The notes under the pieces are model-generated. The model worked only from the letters and a program-made list of their open reading frames with translations. It was not told where the DNA came from and searched no databases. Below are positions 33,014 to 43,292 of a stretch of 64,000 nucleotides of DNA, in pieces. The DNA comes from Defluviitaleaceae bacterium. Lineage in GTDB: Bacteria > Bacillota > Clostridia > Lachnospirales > WRAX01. Numbering within the stretch: position 1 is the first letter of the stretch; every line of letters starts with the position of its first letter. The stretch is from positions 1-64,000 of the forward strand of contig WRBJ01000004.1 in NCBI GenBank assembly GCA_009784615.1. Reading direction: 5' to 3'. A program made the position numbers and the translations under genes.

Positions 33014-34306
33014 ATGAATACAAGAGATATTTATTTTGAAAAATTTGGCATTAAGCCAGAGATTTTTGAATTTGTTGACGAGGTCGCAAAAGCGGCTGAA
33101 CCACGCTTTCGCGAGGTAGAGGATATTGCAGAATATAACCAAGCAAAAGTTTTGGCGGCTTGTGTTAAAAATGGTTTAAGCGAGGCACATTTTGCAGGCA
33201 CAACAGGCTATGGCATTGGCGACATTGGGCGTGATGTGATGGAGGCAATTTACGCCGATACCTTTAACGCCGATGTTGCCTTGGTGCGTATGCAGATTAT
33301 TTCTGGCACGCACGCCTTGTCTACGGCATTTTTTGGCTCGTTGCGCTATGGTGATGAATTGGTTTACGCCACAGGTCAGCCGTATGACACGCTTCATAGG
33401 GTTATTGGCATTACACCAACAAAAGGCTCTTTAATTGAACACGGCGTGGTTTACAGACAGATTAATTTGCTTGCTGATGGTGGCATAGATTATGATACAT
33501 TGGGTAAAACAATTAACGAAAAAACAAAGGTTGTTGCTATCCAACGCTCTAAAGGTTATAGCTTCCAAACGGGCTTTCCTATTGCGGAAATTAAGAAAAT
33601 CTGTGAATTTGTAAAAAATATCCGCAAGGATGTTTTGGTGATGGTTGACAATTGCTACGGCGAGTTTGTAGAGCGTTTGGAGCCTACAGAGATTGGCGCA
33701 GATGCAATTGTTGGCTCGCTTATCAAAAATCCGGGCGGCGGTATTGCACCAACGGGCGGCTATATTGCAGGTGGTCATACTTTTGTAGAAAATGCGGCAC
33801 GTTGCCTATTTTCGCCTAGTATGGGTATGGCGCAAGGCGCAACATTAGGGCAAAACAAGCCTATGTTGATGGGCTTTTTTCTAGCACCGTCAATGGTTTG
33901 CGCTTCCGTTAAAACCGCTATATTGTTTGACGAAGTGTTTAGCAAAATGGGCTTTAAAACATCGCCGCCGTCAAGTGTTACTCGCACAGACACGCCGCAG
34001 GTTATACGCCTTGGCTCTGCCGAAAAAATGATTGCATTTTGCCGTGGTATACAAAAAGCAAGCCCGGTAGACTCTATGTTTGACCCAGAGCCGTCTTTTG
34101 AAATGCCAGGCTATGCCGACCCGCTTATTTCTGCCGCTGGCGCATTCACCCAAGGCTCTACAATAGAATTATCGGCTGATGGTCCTGTTCGTCCGCCGTA
34201 TGATATATATGTGCAAGGTGGCTTGACGTGGCACCACGGCAAATTGGGTACGATGATGGCTTTAAACCAGCTATATATCGAAAATCTTGTTAAATTGCCA
34301 AAATAA
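33014..34306 (+). CDS. Methionine gamma-lyase family (YnbB/aluminium resistance-like) PLP protein
   Basis: ISGTHALSTAFFGSLRYGDELVYATGQPYDTLHRVIG; VDNCYGEFVE; GSLIKNPGGGIAPTGGYIAG. Confidence 0.88.
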   Translation: MNTRDIYFEKFGIKPEIFEFVDEVAKAAEPRFREVEDIAEYNQAKVLAACVKNGLSEAHFAGTTGYGIGDIGRDVMEAIYADTFNADVALVRMQIISGTHALSTAFFGSLRYGDELVYATGQPYDTLHRVIGITPTKGSLIEHGVVYRQINLLADGGIDYDTLGKTINEKTKVVAIQRSKGYSFQTGFPIAEIKKICEFVKNIRKDVLVMVDNCYGEFVERLEPTEIGADAIVGSLIKNPGGGIAPTGGYIAGGHTFVENAARCLFSPSMGMAQGATLGQNKPMLMGFFLAPSMVCASVKTAILFDEVFSKMGFKTSPPSSVTRTDTPQVIRLGSAEKMIAFCRGIQKASPVDSMFDPEPSFEMPGYADPLISAAGAFTQGSTIELSADGPVRPPYDIYVQGGLTWHHGKLGTMMALNQLYIENLVKLPK

Positions 34307-34342
34307 CTAAAGTTCGCAATCAAGGGGATTTTTATTAGCTTG

Positions 34343-34687
34343 TTACCTTGCTTTATTTGAAATACGCCATCCTAATAAATACAAAATCGGCCAAATAAAT
34401 AGGGTTAAGTGAAAAAGACCCATATCAAAAAAACCTATGCCTATCACGACATCAACAATTGAAATTGATGATAGTAAGATGACCATAATTAAAATGGTTT
34501 TTCTTGATTTGGAAAAAATTCCAAAAATGCCAGCGATAATGAAAGCGGTTGATGTTGATATTGAGCTTATAATTCTAAGACCGTAATCCGAGCTTGTAAT
34601 GTTGAGCAAATCGACCGCCAATGCAAATCCTCCAAAAGCAACCATCACTATTGATATTGCGATAAATAATACATTTTTACGCTTCAT
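34343..34687 (-). CDS. Small 4-TM membrane protein
   Basis: 114-aa hydrophobic ORF, divergent from a TetR regulator. Confidence 0.6.
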   Translation of the reverse strand: MKRKNVLFIAISIVMVAFGGFALAVDLLNITSSDYGLRIISSISTSTAFIIAGIFGIFSKSRKTILIMVILLSSISIVDVVIGIGFFDMGLFHLTLFIWPILYLLGWRISNKAR

Positions 34688-34708
34688 CTCTCTATTCCTC
34701 CATAAAAA

Positions 34709-34752
34709 ATACTAAGTTTGAAATATTATTTTTAATATTTCAAACTTAGTAT
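34709..34752. promoter_or_regulatory. Perfect 19-bp inverted repeat, candidate TetR operator 1
   Basis: ATACTAAGTTTGAAATATT-ATTTTT-AATATTTCAAACTTAGTAT; overlaps the -10 of a leftward TTGACA-17-TATACT promoter (34748-34776). Confidence 0.75.
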
Positions 34753-34775
34753 AACATTGTTTTTGTGCCTTGTCA

Positions 34776-34811
34776 ACAAATTTGAAAAATTATTTTATGT
34801 TTCAAATTTGT
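34776..34811. promoter_or_regulatory. 12-bp inverted repeat, candidate TetR operator 2
   Basis: ACAAATTTGAAA-N12-TTTCAAATTTGT; overlaps the -35 region of the tetR promoter (TATAAT 34823-34828). Confidence 0.7.
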
Positions 34812-34849
34812 AAAGTTTGTGATATAATTAAGGCAACCAAAAGCGAGGT

Positions 34850-35434
34850 ATGGGTATGAACAAATATGAGCAGACAACGGAAAAGAAGAAGAAAGCGATT
34901 GTAGATACCGCAATGGATTTATTTGCAAACAGAGGGTTTGCCGATGTAAGTATTAAAGAGATTGCGGAAACCGCCAATGTATCGCAAGTGTCTATTTACA
35001 ATTATTTTGGAAGCAAAGAGGCTTTGGTGGCAAAATGTGCCGATATTGTAATGGCGGATGTCTTGCAAAAATCAAGGGATATTTTGCAAATGGATATTGA
35101 TTATTTGAAAAAAATCGAGATGGCTCTTAGTTTTTCCTTCGTAGGTATTAACCTATCAGTTTCAGAATATTTTACACAAAAAGCACTTAGCGACCCAACA
35201 CTAATGGGTTTGCTTTCAAAAAATATAGACGAAAGCAAAAGGGTTATTTTTCGTGAATATATCGAATTAGGCAAAGAAGAAAATATTATTGATAAATATA
35301 TACCAACAGATGTATTGTTGCATTTCTTGGATGCTGTTAATATTATGGGGAAAAAATTGGAATTTAATGATGATATAACCGAAACAATCAAACATATTCA
35401 TCATTTAGTTTTATATGGTGTTATTGGAAAATGA
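34850..35434 (+). CDS. TetR/AcrR family transcriptional regulator
   Basis: IVDTAMDLFANRGFADVSIKEIAETANVSQVSIYNYFGSKEALV. Confidence 0.9.
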   Translation: MGMNKYEQTTEKKKKAIVDTAMDLFANRGFADVSIKEIAETANVSQVSIYNYFGSKEALVAKCADIVMADVLQKSRDILQMDIDYLKKIEMALSFSFVGINLSVSEYFTQKALSDPTLMGLLSKNIDESKRVIFREYIELGKEENIIDKYIPTDVLLHFLDAVNIMGKKLEFNDDITETIKHIHHLVLYGVIGK

Positions 35435-35435
35435 T

Positions 35436-35481
35436 AAATACGCTTGTGCAAACGCAATGACGCATTTGCACAAGCGTATTT
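35436..35481. terminator. Bidirectional terminator
   Basis: Perfect 17-bp stem AAATACGCTTGTGCAAA..TTTGCACAAGCGTATTT. Confidence 0.88.
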
Positions 35482-36947
35482 TATATGCCTTTAAAGACTG
35501 TGATATTGTGCAACAATTTGTCTTGCGGCCCTTGAAAATTCATTGTGTATTGCTGCATTGTTTTAATGTAGTCGAATGTTGGCTGGTCTATTTGTTCGCC
35601 AGGGGCGATTATTGGTATGCCAGGAGGATAGGACAAGGCGGCTTCGGCACACACCCTTCCTAGAGATTGCGTAAATGAGATTATTTCGGTTTCGTAGTCT
35701 GCAAAATGAGCTTGGCGTGGGGTCAGTATCATTTTTGGTGTCGGTGGTGCAGAGTTTGGTATTGTGATGTTTTGCGGGGAATACTCCGCAAAAACCGCAC
35801 GACAAGCGTTAATTAGTGCATCGGCGGTTTGTTGGGTATCGCCTATAGTGAAAAGGGCTAAAACACCAAAGAAAAAGGACATTTCCAATTCGATATTATG
35901 CGGGGCTTTACGCAAATCACGTATTAACTGTTTGCCTGTTATGCCCATTTCTTTGCTTGAAATTACTAGCTTCGTTGGGTCATAGCCGTCTATTGTCATT
36001 ACCTTGCAACCTTCTATTTTGTTTAGCTCGTGACGGGCGTAATTTGCTAGGTCTATGGCGTTTTGCACGTGCTTACGCCCGTTTAAAGCCATTTCTCGCC
36101 TTGATGTGTCTAGGGAAGCCAATAGAATATATGAGGGTGATGTGGTTTGTAAATATGCCAGTATTGTACGGATTTTGTGGCGTTGCAATGGTTTTTTACC
36201 ACGCATCACACGCTCTGGATTGCGCACAAAAAGCATTGAGGATTGCGTCATCGAGCCCGCCATTTTGTGTGTGGAAGAAGCCGATATATCTGCACCCGCT
36301 GACATTGCGGAAATTGGCAAATCTTCGTGGAAATATATATGGCTTCCATGTGCTTCGTCTACCAAAACAAGCACATCGCGTTGCTTACAAATTTCTACTA
36401 TCTCCTGCAGTTCTGACACAACACCGAAATAGGTTGGGTGTACCAAAAAAACCGTCACAATTTCAGGGTCACTATCAAGTGCTTTTTGCACATCAGCGGC
36501 TTTTAATCCCAAGGCAAAATCCCATTCATTACTATGTTCCGGTTCTATATAAACAGGTATTGCGCCTGTGATTATAAGTCCGGCTAATACAGATTTGTGT
36601 ACATTGCGTGGTATAAGTATTTTGTCATTAGGGGCGCAAGCCGCCATTATCATTGCTTGCACGCCGCCCGATGTGCCATTGATTAAAAAATACGCATCAT
36701 CTGCACCATAAGCGTCTGCGGCAAGAATTTCCGATTCTAAATAAGAGCCAACGGGATTGTGAAAATGGTTAAGGTCACTTGTTAGCGTAAGGTCGATTTT
36801 TAAGGTATTTTCGCCAAGATATTGTTTAAAGGCAGGGTCGCAAAAATTGCCCTGCTTATGAGCCGGTACGTGAAAAGGTACAATTCCGTCGGTGTTATAT
36901 TTTAGTAAAGTTTCAAAAAGCGGGGCTTTTGTATGGTCTAGTTTCAT
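35481..36947 (-). CDS. Orn/Lys/Arg decarboxylase family PLP enzyme
   Basis: VPAHKQG, LINGTSGGVQAMIMA, VDEAHGSHIYFH, SSTHKMAGSMTQSSML. Confidence 0.9.
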   Translation of the reverse strand: MKLDHTKAPLFETLLKYNTDGIVPFHVPAHKQGNFCDPAFKQYLGENTLKIDLTLTSDLNHFHNPVGSYLESEILAADAYGADDAYFLINGTSGGVQAMIMAACAPNDKILIPRNVHKSVLAGLIITGAIPVYIEPEHSNEWDFALGLKAADVQKALDSDPEIVTVFLVHPTYFGVVSELQEIVEICKQRDVLVLVDEAHGSHIYFHEDLPISAMSAGADISASSTHKMAGSMTQSSMLFVRNPERVMRGKKPLQRHKIRTILAYLQTTSPSYILLASLDTSRREMALNGRKHVQNAIDLANYARHELNKIEGCKVMTIDGYDPTKLVISSKEMGITGKQLIRDLRKAPHNIELEMSFFFGVLALFTIGDTQQTADALINACRAVFAEYSPQNITIPNSAPPTPKMILTPRQAHFADYETEIISFTQSLGRVCAEAALSYPPGIPIIAPGEQIDQPTFDYIKTMQQYTMNFQGPQDKLLHNITVFKGI

Positions 36948-36957
36948 TATTTTCTCC

Positions 36958-38379
36958 TTATGGCAATTTTCTATCAGGGTCTGGGTATACTTTTTCCATA
37001 CCGTATTTGTTACGTTTATCTATTGCTCGGATAATTGGTATCATTATCATACAAACAAAACCTGCAGCTAGACCGTTGTTATATAGGTTTTGCCCCCAGT
37101 GGAAGTAGGCAATGCTTGTAACAAAGCCGAAATGTACCATACCAATTAGCAAGCCCCAACGCCATCCAAAAAAGCGTACGGCGGGCGAAAGACAGGTTCC
37201 CCAAAAGGCGGCTGTCCATATGGCGTGTGCTGTTGCACCTGATGTAATGTATACCAAAAAATCTATATCTGCAGCGAAAAAATAGGGATTGATGAAATAG
37301 CGCACAATGCCGCCAAGAAACACGCCGCCAATGATAACAGCGGCGTTTGCAACGGTTTTGCCAAAACCACCCCAGCCAACCATAGATATAATTGCGCCAA
37401 CGATAAGCCCGTTAAGATGAATACCACCAAGACCTAGCGTAACAAGCAGTGCCAATATGCCCAAAAATCCTTTGGCTAGATAAACTACGCCACGGTCATA
37501 TTTTGCATAAAAATTGTTTAAATATGTAGTTTCGCTTGCTTTTAAGTACAAAATTTGCTTGATATTGCGAAGCGAGCCGCCGGAAGCAAATCCAACTACT
37601 AAAAAGAACACGGTAAGCATTATTATGTATATATAAAGCTCACGATTATAATATCCGCTACCAGGGCCAATATTCCACATTGTATTGCTAACGGGCCCAA
37701 ATTGCTCTACGCCCATTGTGCTGTACAAAAGAGCCAATGCAATTGCTATCAAACCTGCGCCCCAGCCTACATTGTAAAGATTTAACCCTTCGTGGCTTTT
37801 GCGGGTAAACACCGACATTGCGTTGATAATAAAGCCAAAGAACAAGCCCATTAGTGCACCCAATATTATACCACCGTTTACGCCTATAATTGCTGTAATT
37901 TCGGGTATAAATGCGGGTTGGCTTACAACGGGAGCAAGACAAAGGCTGTAAATAGCCATTGTTACATTGTTTTTATACGGTTGTTTTACAAAAAGACTGT
38001 AAAGATATGCGCCAAAAAGTATAGGGAAGGTGTTAAGAGGATTTTTGCCCATTAGTCCAAAGCCCAAAGCGAGGGCAAGTGCCGCCATTTGCGGACCAGA
38101 GCCTTCAAGGCGTGCAAATTTTAATGCACCTAAGGATAAAAATGCCGTAAGCCCCGCATTAACAAAAGCAGGACCAACGCCCGCAAGCGCAACATAATCG
38201 GTAGCTAAAAGAGCGGGGCTTGTTAAGATAACCCATAGCCCATCCAAAATATGCATTAGCCCATCCGAGCCGTGTTGTAAAAACGCCACAATAAAGCCAT
38301 ATGCAATGGTTATAACAAGCAAAGCACCCCATACTTTATAGGCTGTAAAAAGTTTAATATTTGTGTTTTGTGCGACCAT
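36958..38379 (-). CDS. DUF1576-like polytopic membrane protein
   Basis: Polytopic; pattern resembles the DUF1576 family; ATG 38379 preceded by GGGAGAATG. Confidence 0.65.
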   Translation of the reverse strand: MVAQNTNIKLFTAYKVWGALLVITIAYGFIVAFLQHGSDGLMHILDGLWVILTSPALLATDYVALAGVGPAFVNAGLTAFLSLGALKFARLEGSGPQMAALALALGFGLMGKNPLNTFPILFGAYLYSLFVKQPYKNNVTMAIYSLCLAPVVSQPAFIPEITAIIGVNGGIILGALMGLFFGFIINAMSVFTRKSHEGLNLYNVGWGAGLIAIALALLYSTMGVEQFGPVSNTMWNIGPGSGYYNRELYIYIIMLTVFFLVVGFASGGSLRNIKQILYLKASETTYLNNFYAKYDRGVVYLAKGFLGILALLVTLGLGGIHLNGLIVGAIISMVGWGGFGKTVANAAVIIGGVFLGGIVRYFINPYFFAADIDFLVYITSGATAHAIWTAAFWGTCLSPAVRFFGWRWGLLIGMVHFGFVTSIAYFHWGQNLYNNGLAAGFVCMIMIPIIRAIDKRNKYGMEKVYPDPDRKLP

Positions 38380-38521
38380 ATCATTCTCCCTTAAAAAATG
38401 TCTAAATGCATTATAATACATATGGCGATAAGTTTCAATATAATTTTGTCAATTTTTGCTTGATTTATTTTGGCGGGGGATGTATAATAATCTCAATGCG
38501 TTTGGGATTTGGAGGGTCGAA

Positions 38522-39367
38522 ATGAAAAATATTTTGGTTAAGAATATCAGTGAGCTTGTTGATGTGGATTTAAATGTGTTAAATCGGCACGAATTGCGGG
38601 CTATTGTGGATGTGATGTTAGAATTAATAGGCTACCCCGAACCCGAGCTACGTGATGGTCTTGTTTATCCTTTTTTAGAGGAAGTAATTTCGCAAGAAAT
38701 TCTTTCGCCGCAGGATGCTGTCGAAATTTTATATATATGTATGGACGAAAACCATTTGTATTATAAATTGGGCGGTATTTGTGATTCTGTTTTTAAACGG
38801 GCTTTTTGTTGTCTTATAATTGCTGCTATTTTAGACGCTAATACAAAGCGCAAATTTTTGTCTGTGGATGCTTTGGATGAGGTTTTTATTAAAGTTCTTG
38901 ATTATTTGGAAAAAGAGAAAGACGTACGAGGCTATGTCGAGGGCAAAGGATGGGCGCATGCAATGGCACACGGTGCGGATATGTTGCAGTGCTTGGTGCT
39001 TAACCCACAAATTGACAGTGACAAATATCCTGATGTCTTATCCACTATAGAGGTATGCTTGTTTAAAGATACTGCAACGTATATAGACCAAGAGGAGGAG
39101 CGTTTTGTAGGTGTTGTACGAGCTATGATGGATAAGGGATTGCAAGGCGATGTATTAGAGCGTTGGATACAGCTATTATTATCCCGAATGGCTAATCTTT
39201 ACGCCGCCGAAGGATTTTCTTATAAATATTATCGTGCGAATGTTAATGTTATAAACTTTTTAAAGGCATTGTATTTTAACCTTAAAAAAGACGGTGACCG
39301 TCTTAAATTGCGTGTCTTTATATATGAAAGTATTAAAAAACTGCAAAAGCTATATTCTGCGTCGTAA
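38522..39367 (+). CDS. DUF2785-like protein
   Basis: ELRAIVDVMLELIGYPEPELRDGLVYPFLEE; GKGWAHAMAHGADMLQ. Confidence 0.7.
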   Translation: MKNILVKNISELVDVDLNVLNRHELRAIVDVMLELIGYPEPELRDGLVYPFLEEVISQEILSPQDAVEILYICMDENHLYYKLGGICDSVFKRAFCCLIIAAILDANTKRKFLSVDALDEVFIKVLDYLEKEKDVRGYVEGKGWAHAMAHGADMLQCLVLNPQIDSDKYPDVLSTIEVCLFKDTATYIDQEEERFVGVVRAMMDKGLQGDVLERWIQLLLSRMANLYAAEGFSYKYYRANVNVINFLKALYFNLKKDGDRLKLRVFIYESIKKLQKLYSAS

Positions 39368-39391
39368 AACCGCTTTGTTGTGTTAAAAACA

Positions 39392-39429
39392 TAAATAAAG
39401 GGGACGTTGAACCACGTCCCCTTTATTTA
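39392..39429. terminator. Bidirectional terminator
   Basis: TAAATAAAGGGGACGT-TGAACC-ACGTCCCCTTTATTTA. Confidence 0.9.
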
Positions 39430-40605
39430 TTATCTAAACCAAATATGAAAAATACGTTTTGTCATATCAGTAAAGCCTGCTTTTTCTATTGCTTCCTCGG
39501 TTATTAGGCTGGTGCGTCCTATTTCTTCGCCTTCGTAGGTATATATTATTTCACCTGCAATTGTGCCTTGTGGGGCTGGTGCGGAGATATTGTCGTGTAT
39601 TATTATTTCTGCGGTAAGCTCGCTATTGTTGCCTTTTTCGGTTACATTGCTTATTAGCTCTTGTACCATTACGGCGGCGGTTGGTGTTGCACCTTTTGCA
39701 ACAGGCACTTCGCCAACTACTGTACCCGCTAATTCGCCTTTAACAACCTTAAAATTAGCAAAGCCATAATCCAGCATTTTTTTAGTTTCCCCAAAACGTA
39801 TATCGGACGTATTTGCGCCCATTATTACGGCAATAAGTTCCATATCGCCACGTACTGCGGTTGCGGATAAGCAATATAACGCTTCGCCTGTAGAGCCTGT
39901 TTTTAAGCCCGTTGTTCCTGTGTATTGACGCACCAGCTTGTTGGTGTTGGTCAACCCAAATTCACTTTCGCCACGGGGCGTTTTGTGAGTTATTGTGTCC
40001 ATCCATATGGTTGCTTTTTCGGTTACATCGGGGTGTTTTGTGATAAGCTCGCGGCTCATTATTGCAATATCTTTTGCGGTAGTAAAGTGTCCTTGTGTGT
40101 CAAGACCACAAGCGTTTCTGAAAGATGTGTCGCTCATACCCAATTGTTGCGCTCTTTTATTCATCAAATCAACAAAACTTTCTTCACTGCCCGAAATAAA
40201 CTCGGCTAAGGCAACGGCGGCATCGTTTCCGCTGGCTATTACCACGGCCTTTGTTAAATCACGCACAGTTTGTTGCTCGCCCGGCTCTAAAAAAATTTGG
40301 CTACCACCCATACTTGCAGCGTGTTCGCTTGTGGTTACAATATCGTCCCAGCTAATGCGGTTTTGGGCAATTGCTTCGTATATTAAAAGCATTGTCATAA
40401 CCTTTGTAACTGAAGCTGGCGCAAGACGGTCTGTTGAGTTTTGCTCGAAGATAATTTCGCCACTTGATGCTTCCATTATCACGGCGGCTTTTGCGTCTAT
40501 TGTTAACGCTAAAGGTCCACGGCGGTCTGAAGCCATCGCCGCTGTTGGTGCAAGCATTGCTATTATTAATGCCGCTGATAAGATTTGGATTATTCTTCGT
40601 TTCAT
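39430..40605 (-). CDS. dacF: D-alanyl-D-alanine carboxypeptidase (active-type PBP)
   Basis: Signal peptide; intact APASVTKVMT (SxxK), IASGNDAA (SxN), LKTGSTG (KTG). Confidence 0.9.
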   Translation of the reverse strand: MKRRIIQILSAALIIAMLAPTAAMASDRRGPLALTIDAKAAVIMEASSGEIIFEQNSTDRLAPASVTKVMTMLLIYEAIAQNRISWDDIVTTSEHAASMGGSQIFLEPGEQQTVRDLTKAVVIASGNDAAVALAEFISGSEESFVDLMNKRAQQLGMSDTSFRNACGLDTQGHFTTAKDIAIMSRELITKHPDVTEKATIWMDTITHKTPRGESEFGLTNTNKLVRQYTGTTGLKTGSTGEALYCLSATAVRGDMELIAVIMGANTSDIRFGETKKMLDYGFANFKVVKGELAGTVVGEVPVAKGATPTAAVMVQELISNVTEKGNNSELTAEIIIHDNISAPAPQGTIAGEIIYTYEGEEIGRTSLITEEAIEKAGFTDMTKRIFHIWFR

Positions 40606-40705
40606 TTTATTCGCTCCTTTGATTTCGGTTTTTAATAGTATTTTCATTTATGCTTTGACAAATCACGGAAATTTTTGTATAATGCTTAGGGTTGGAGATG
40701 ATGAG

Positions 40706-41167
40706 ATGAACATTGTGTTGCATAATCCTGAAATACCGCATAACACAGGCGCAATTGGGCGAACCTGTTTGGTTGCGGGCGCAAGGTTACATTTGATACA
40801 TCCTTTAGGGTTTATTCTTAGCGAAAAGCACCTTGCAAGGGCAGGAATGGATTATTGGGACAAAGTGGATGTAACTGAATACATTAATTTTGACGATTTT
40901 TTGATGAAAAATAAAGGTGCAAGAATATTTTTGGCAGAAACAAAAGGCTCTATTCCATACACACAAGCCAAATTTAAAAAGGACGATTTTATCGTGTTTG
41001 GTTGCGAAACGAAGGGTTTGCCAGATTGGATGTTGGAGCGTTACATTAACCGAATAATTAGTGTTCCTATGAAAAATGATAGCAGGTCGTTAAATTTAAG
41101 CGTAACTGTGGGTATAATTCTTTATGAAGCCTTACGTCAGACGGGTTTTGATGATTTGAGATTATAA
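40706..41167 (+). CDS. trmL: tRNA (cytidine(34)-2'-O)-methyltransferase
   Basis: MNIVLHNPEIPHNTGAIGRTCLVAGARLHLIHPLGF; FGCETKGLP. Confidence 0.92.
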   Translation: MNIVLHNPEIPHNTGAIGRTCLVAGARLHLIHPLGFILSEKHLARAGMDYWDKVDVTEYINFDDFLMKNKGARIFLAETKGSIPYTQAKFKKDDFIVFGCETKGLPDWMLERYINRIISVPMKNDSRSLNLSVTVGIILYEALRQTGFDDLRL

Positions 41168-41182
41168 ATTACGGAGGATAAT

Positions 41183-43048
41183 ATGTGCGGATTTATAGGT
41201 TTTACAGGCAATAGAGAAGATAGAGAGCAAGTGACAAAAGATATGAATTCAAAAATATACCATCGTGGACCGGATGGTGAAGGATATTTTTTTGACAACA
41301 ATATAAATTTTGGTTTTAGACGGTTGTCGTTTTTAGATTTAACACACGGCAATCAGCCTATGACGACCGAATGTGGGCGATACACAATTATGTTTAACGG
41401 CGAAATTTATAATTATCGTGCTTTGCGGTCTAGGCTAGAGGAAAAAGGGCGGACTTTCACCACAAAATCTGACACAGAAGTGATTTTGCAGATGTATGTA
41501 GAATATGGCGTGCATATGCTTAATCAACTGCGAGGTATGTTTGCTATAGTGATATACGATAAGCAAACAAGCGATATTTTTGCCGCCCGCGACCATTTTG
41601 GCATAAAGCCGTTTTATTATAGTATATTTGGTGGCGAATTGCTTTTTGGGTCAGAAATTAAAGGCTTGCTTGAACATCCTGATTGTGAAAAAAACGTAAA
41701 CCACGCCGCATTGTCAGGATATTTGGCTTTTCAATATTCGCCGCTTACAGAAACTATGTTTAAAGACATACACAAGCTACAGCCCGCACATTTCCTACGC
41801 TTTAGCGGCGGCAAGCTGACAATAGAGCGTTATTGGCAGGCAGAATTTGCACCTGCAAAAGTTTCTCGCAATAAGAAAAAAGCTCAAGAACAATTGGAAG
41901 CCGCAGTGCGTGAAATTGACGAAGTTTTGGGAGAATCTATCGACCTGCATTATAATATGAGCGATGTAGAGATAGGGTCGTTTTTATCAAGCGGCGTGGA
42001 CAGTTCGCTTATTGCAGCACGTTTTGACGGCGAAAAAACTTTTACAGTCGGCTTTGATTATGATGGATATAATGAGATTGAATATGCGCAAGAATTATCA
42101 AAAGATATGGGGCTGACACATCACAGCCGCCTTATAACAACAACAGAATATTGGGATAATTTAGGCAAAATACAATATCATATGGACGAACCTTTAGCAG
42201 ACCCAGCGGCGGTTGCGCTGTATTTTGTGTCCGAAGAAGCTCGTAAGCACGTTAAAGGCGTGTTAAGCGGCGAAGGAGCAGATGAATTTTTTGGTGGATA
42301 TAATATTTATCAAGAACCAAGGTCTTTACGCCCTATGAAGGTTTTCCCTAAATTTGTACGCCGTGGGCTTGGGGCTGTTGCGAAAAAATTACCTGCTTTT
42401 AAAGGGCGCAATTATTTTATACGTGCTGCACAACCAGTCGAGCAACGCTTTATAGGTAATGCGTATATGTTTACAGAAGCCGAGCGTAAAGAGTTGCTTA
42501 AAGAAAAGGACTTTGTATCTGCGGCAGAAATTACTGCGCCATATTATGCAAAAACAAAAGGATATGACGATGTTACAAAAATGCAATATATCGATATTCA
42601 TATGTGGATGGTTGGTGATATTTTGCTAAAGGCTGACAAAATGACGATGGCGCATTGTTTAGAAGGGCGCGTACCTATTTTGGATAAAGAGGTTTTTGCA
42701 GTGGCGGCAAAACTTCCAACAAAATTCAGGGTAACAAAAAAAGAAACAAAATATGCTTTTAGATTAGCGGCGGCAAAATATCTTGACGAAAAATGGTCAA
42801 AAAAACGTAAATTGGGCTTTCCTGTACCCATACGTCTTTGGTTGCGGGAAAGTGAGTATTACGCTCGTGTAAAAATGGCGTTTGAATCCAAAGCGGCGCA
42901 GGAGTTTTTTAACACGGACAAGCTGGTGGCATTGCTTGATGCGCATAAGTTAAATAAGGCAGACAATAGCCGTAAAATTTGGACATTGTATATGTTCTTA
43001 TTATGGCATAAGGAATTTTTTGGTGATTGTGATGGCAATGAATGTTAA
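41183..43048 (+). CDS. asnB: Asparagine synthase (glutamine-hydrolysing)
   Basis: MCGFIGFTG N-terminal Cys, SSGVDSSLIA, LSGEGADEFFGGY. Confidence 0.95.
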   Translation: MCGFIGFTGNREDREQVTKDMNSKIYHRGPDGEGYFFDNNINFGFRRLSFLDLTHGNQPMTTECGRYTIMFNGEIYNYRALRSRLEEKGRTFTTKSDTEVILQMYVEYGVHMLNQLRGMFAIVIYDKQTSDIFAARDHFGIKPFYYSIFGGELLFGSEIKGLLEHPDCEKNVNHAALSGYLAFQYSPLTETMFKDIHKLQPAHFLRFSGGKLTIERYWQAEFAPAKVSRNKKKAQEQLEAAVREIDEVLGESIDLHYNMSDVEIGSFLSSGVDSSLIAARFDGEKTFTVGFDYDGYNEIEYAQELSKDMGLTHHSRLITTTEYWDNLGKIQYHMDEPLADPAAVALYFVSEEARKHVKGVLSGEGADEFFGGYNIYQEPRSLRPMKVFPKFVRRGLGAVAKKLPAFKGRNYFIRAAQPVEQRFIGNAYMFTEAERKELLKEKDFVSAAEITAPYYAKTKGYDDVTKMQYIDIHMWMVGDILLKADKMTMAHCLEGRVPILDKEVFAVAAKLPTKFRVTKKETKYAFRLAAAKYLDEKWSKKRKLGFPVPIRLWLRESEYYARVKMAFESKAAQEFFNTDKLVALLDAHKLNKADNSRKIWTLYMFLLWHKEFFGDCDGNEC

Positions 43049-43247
43049 TTGCGTAAATCCTGGTTCCAATGATATGGGTTATTGCTTTGGAGAAGCATAT
43101 GATAAGGTTGCAAGGATGTTTCCGTCAGGACGCTGGGGTACGCCAAATGATACAGCCGATTTGCTCTTATTTCTGCATAGTGATTATGCTAAATGGATAA
43201 CGGGACAGGTTATAGCAAGTGATGGCGGCGTTAAAGAAAACTGGTAA
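43020..43247 (+). pseudogene. C-terminal fragment of a short-chain dehydrogenase/reductase
   Basis: MNVNCVNPGSNDMGYCFGEAYDKVARMFPSGRWGTPNDTADLLLFLHSDYAKWITGQVIASDGG; Rossmann N-terminus and YxxxK region absent. Confidence 0.8.
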
Positions 43248-43292
43248 AATGTAGAGCGACCTATGGTTGCCCGTTGGGGGATTGATGATGAT

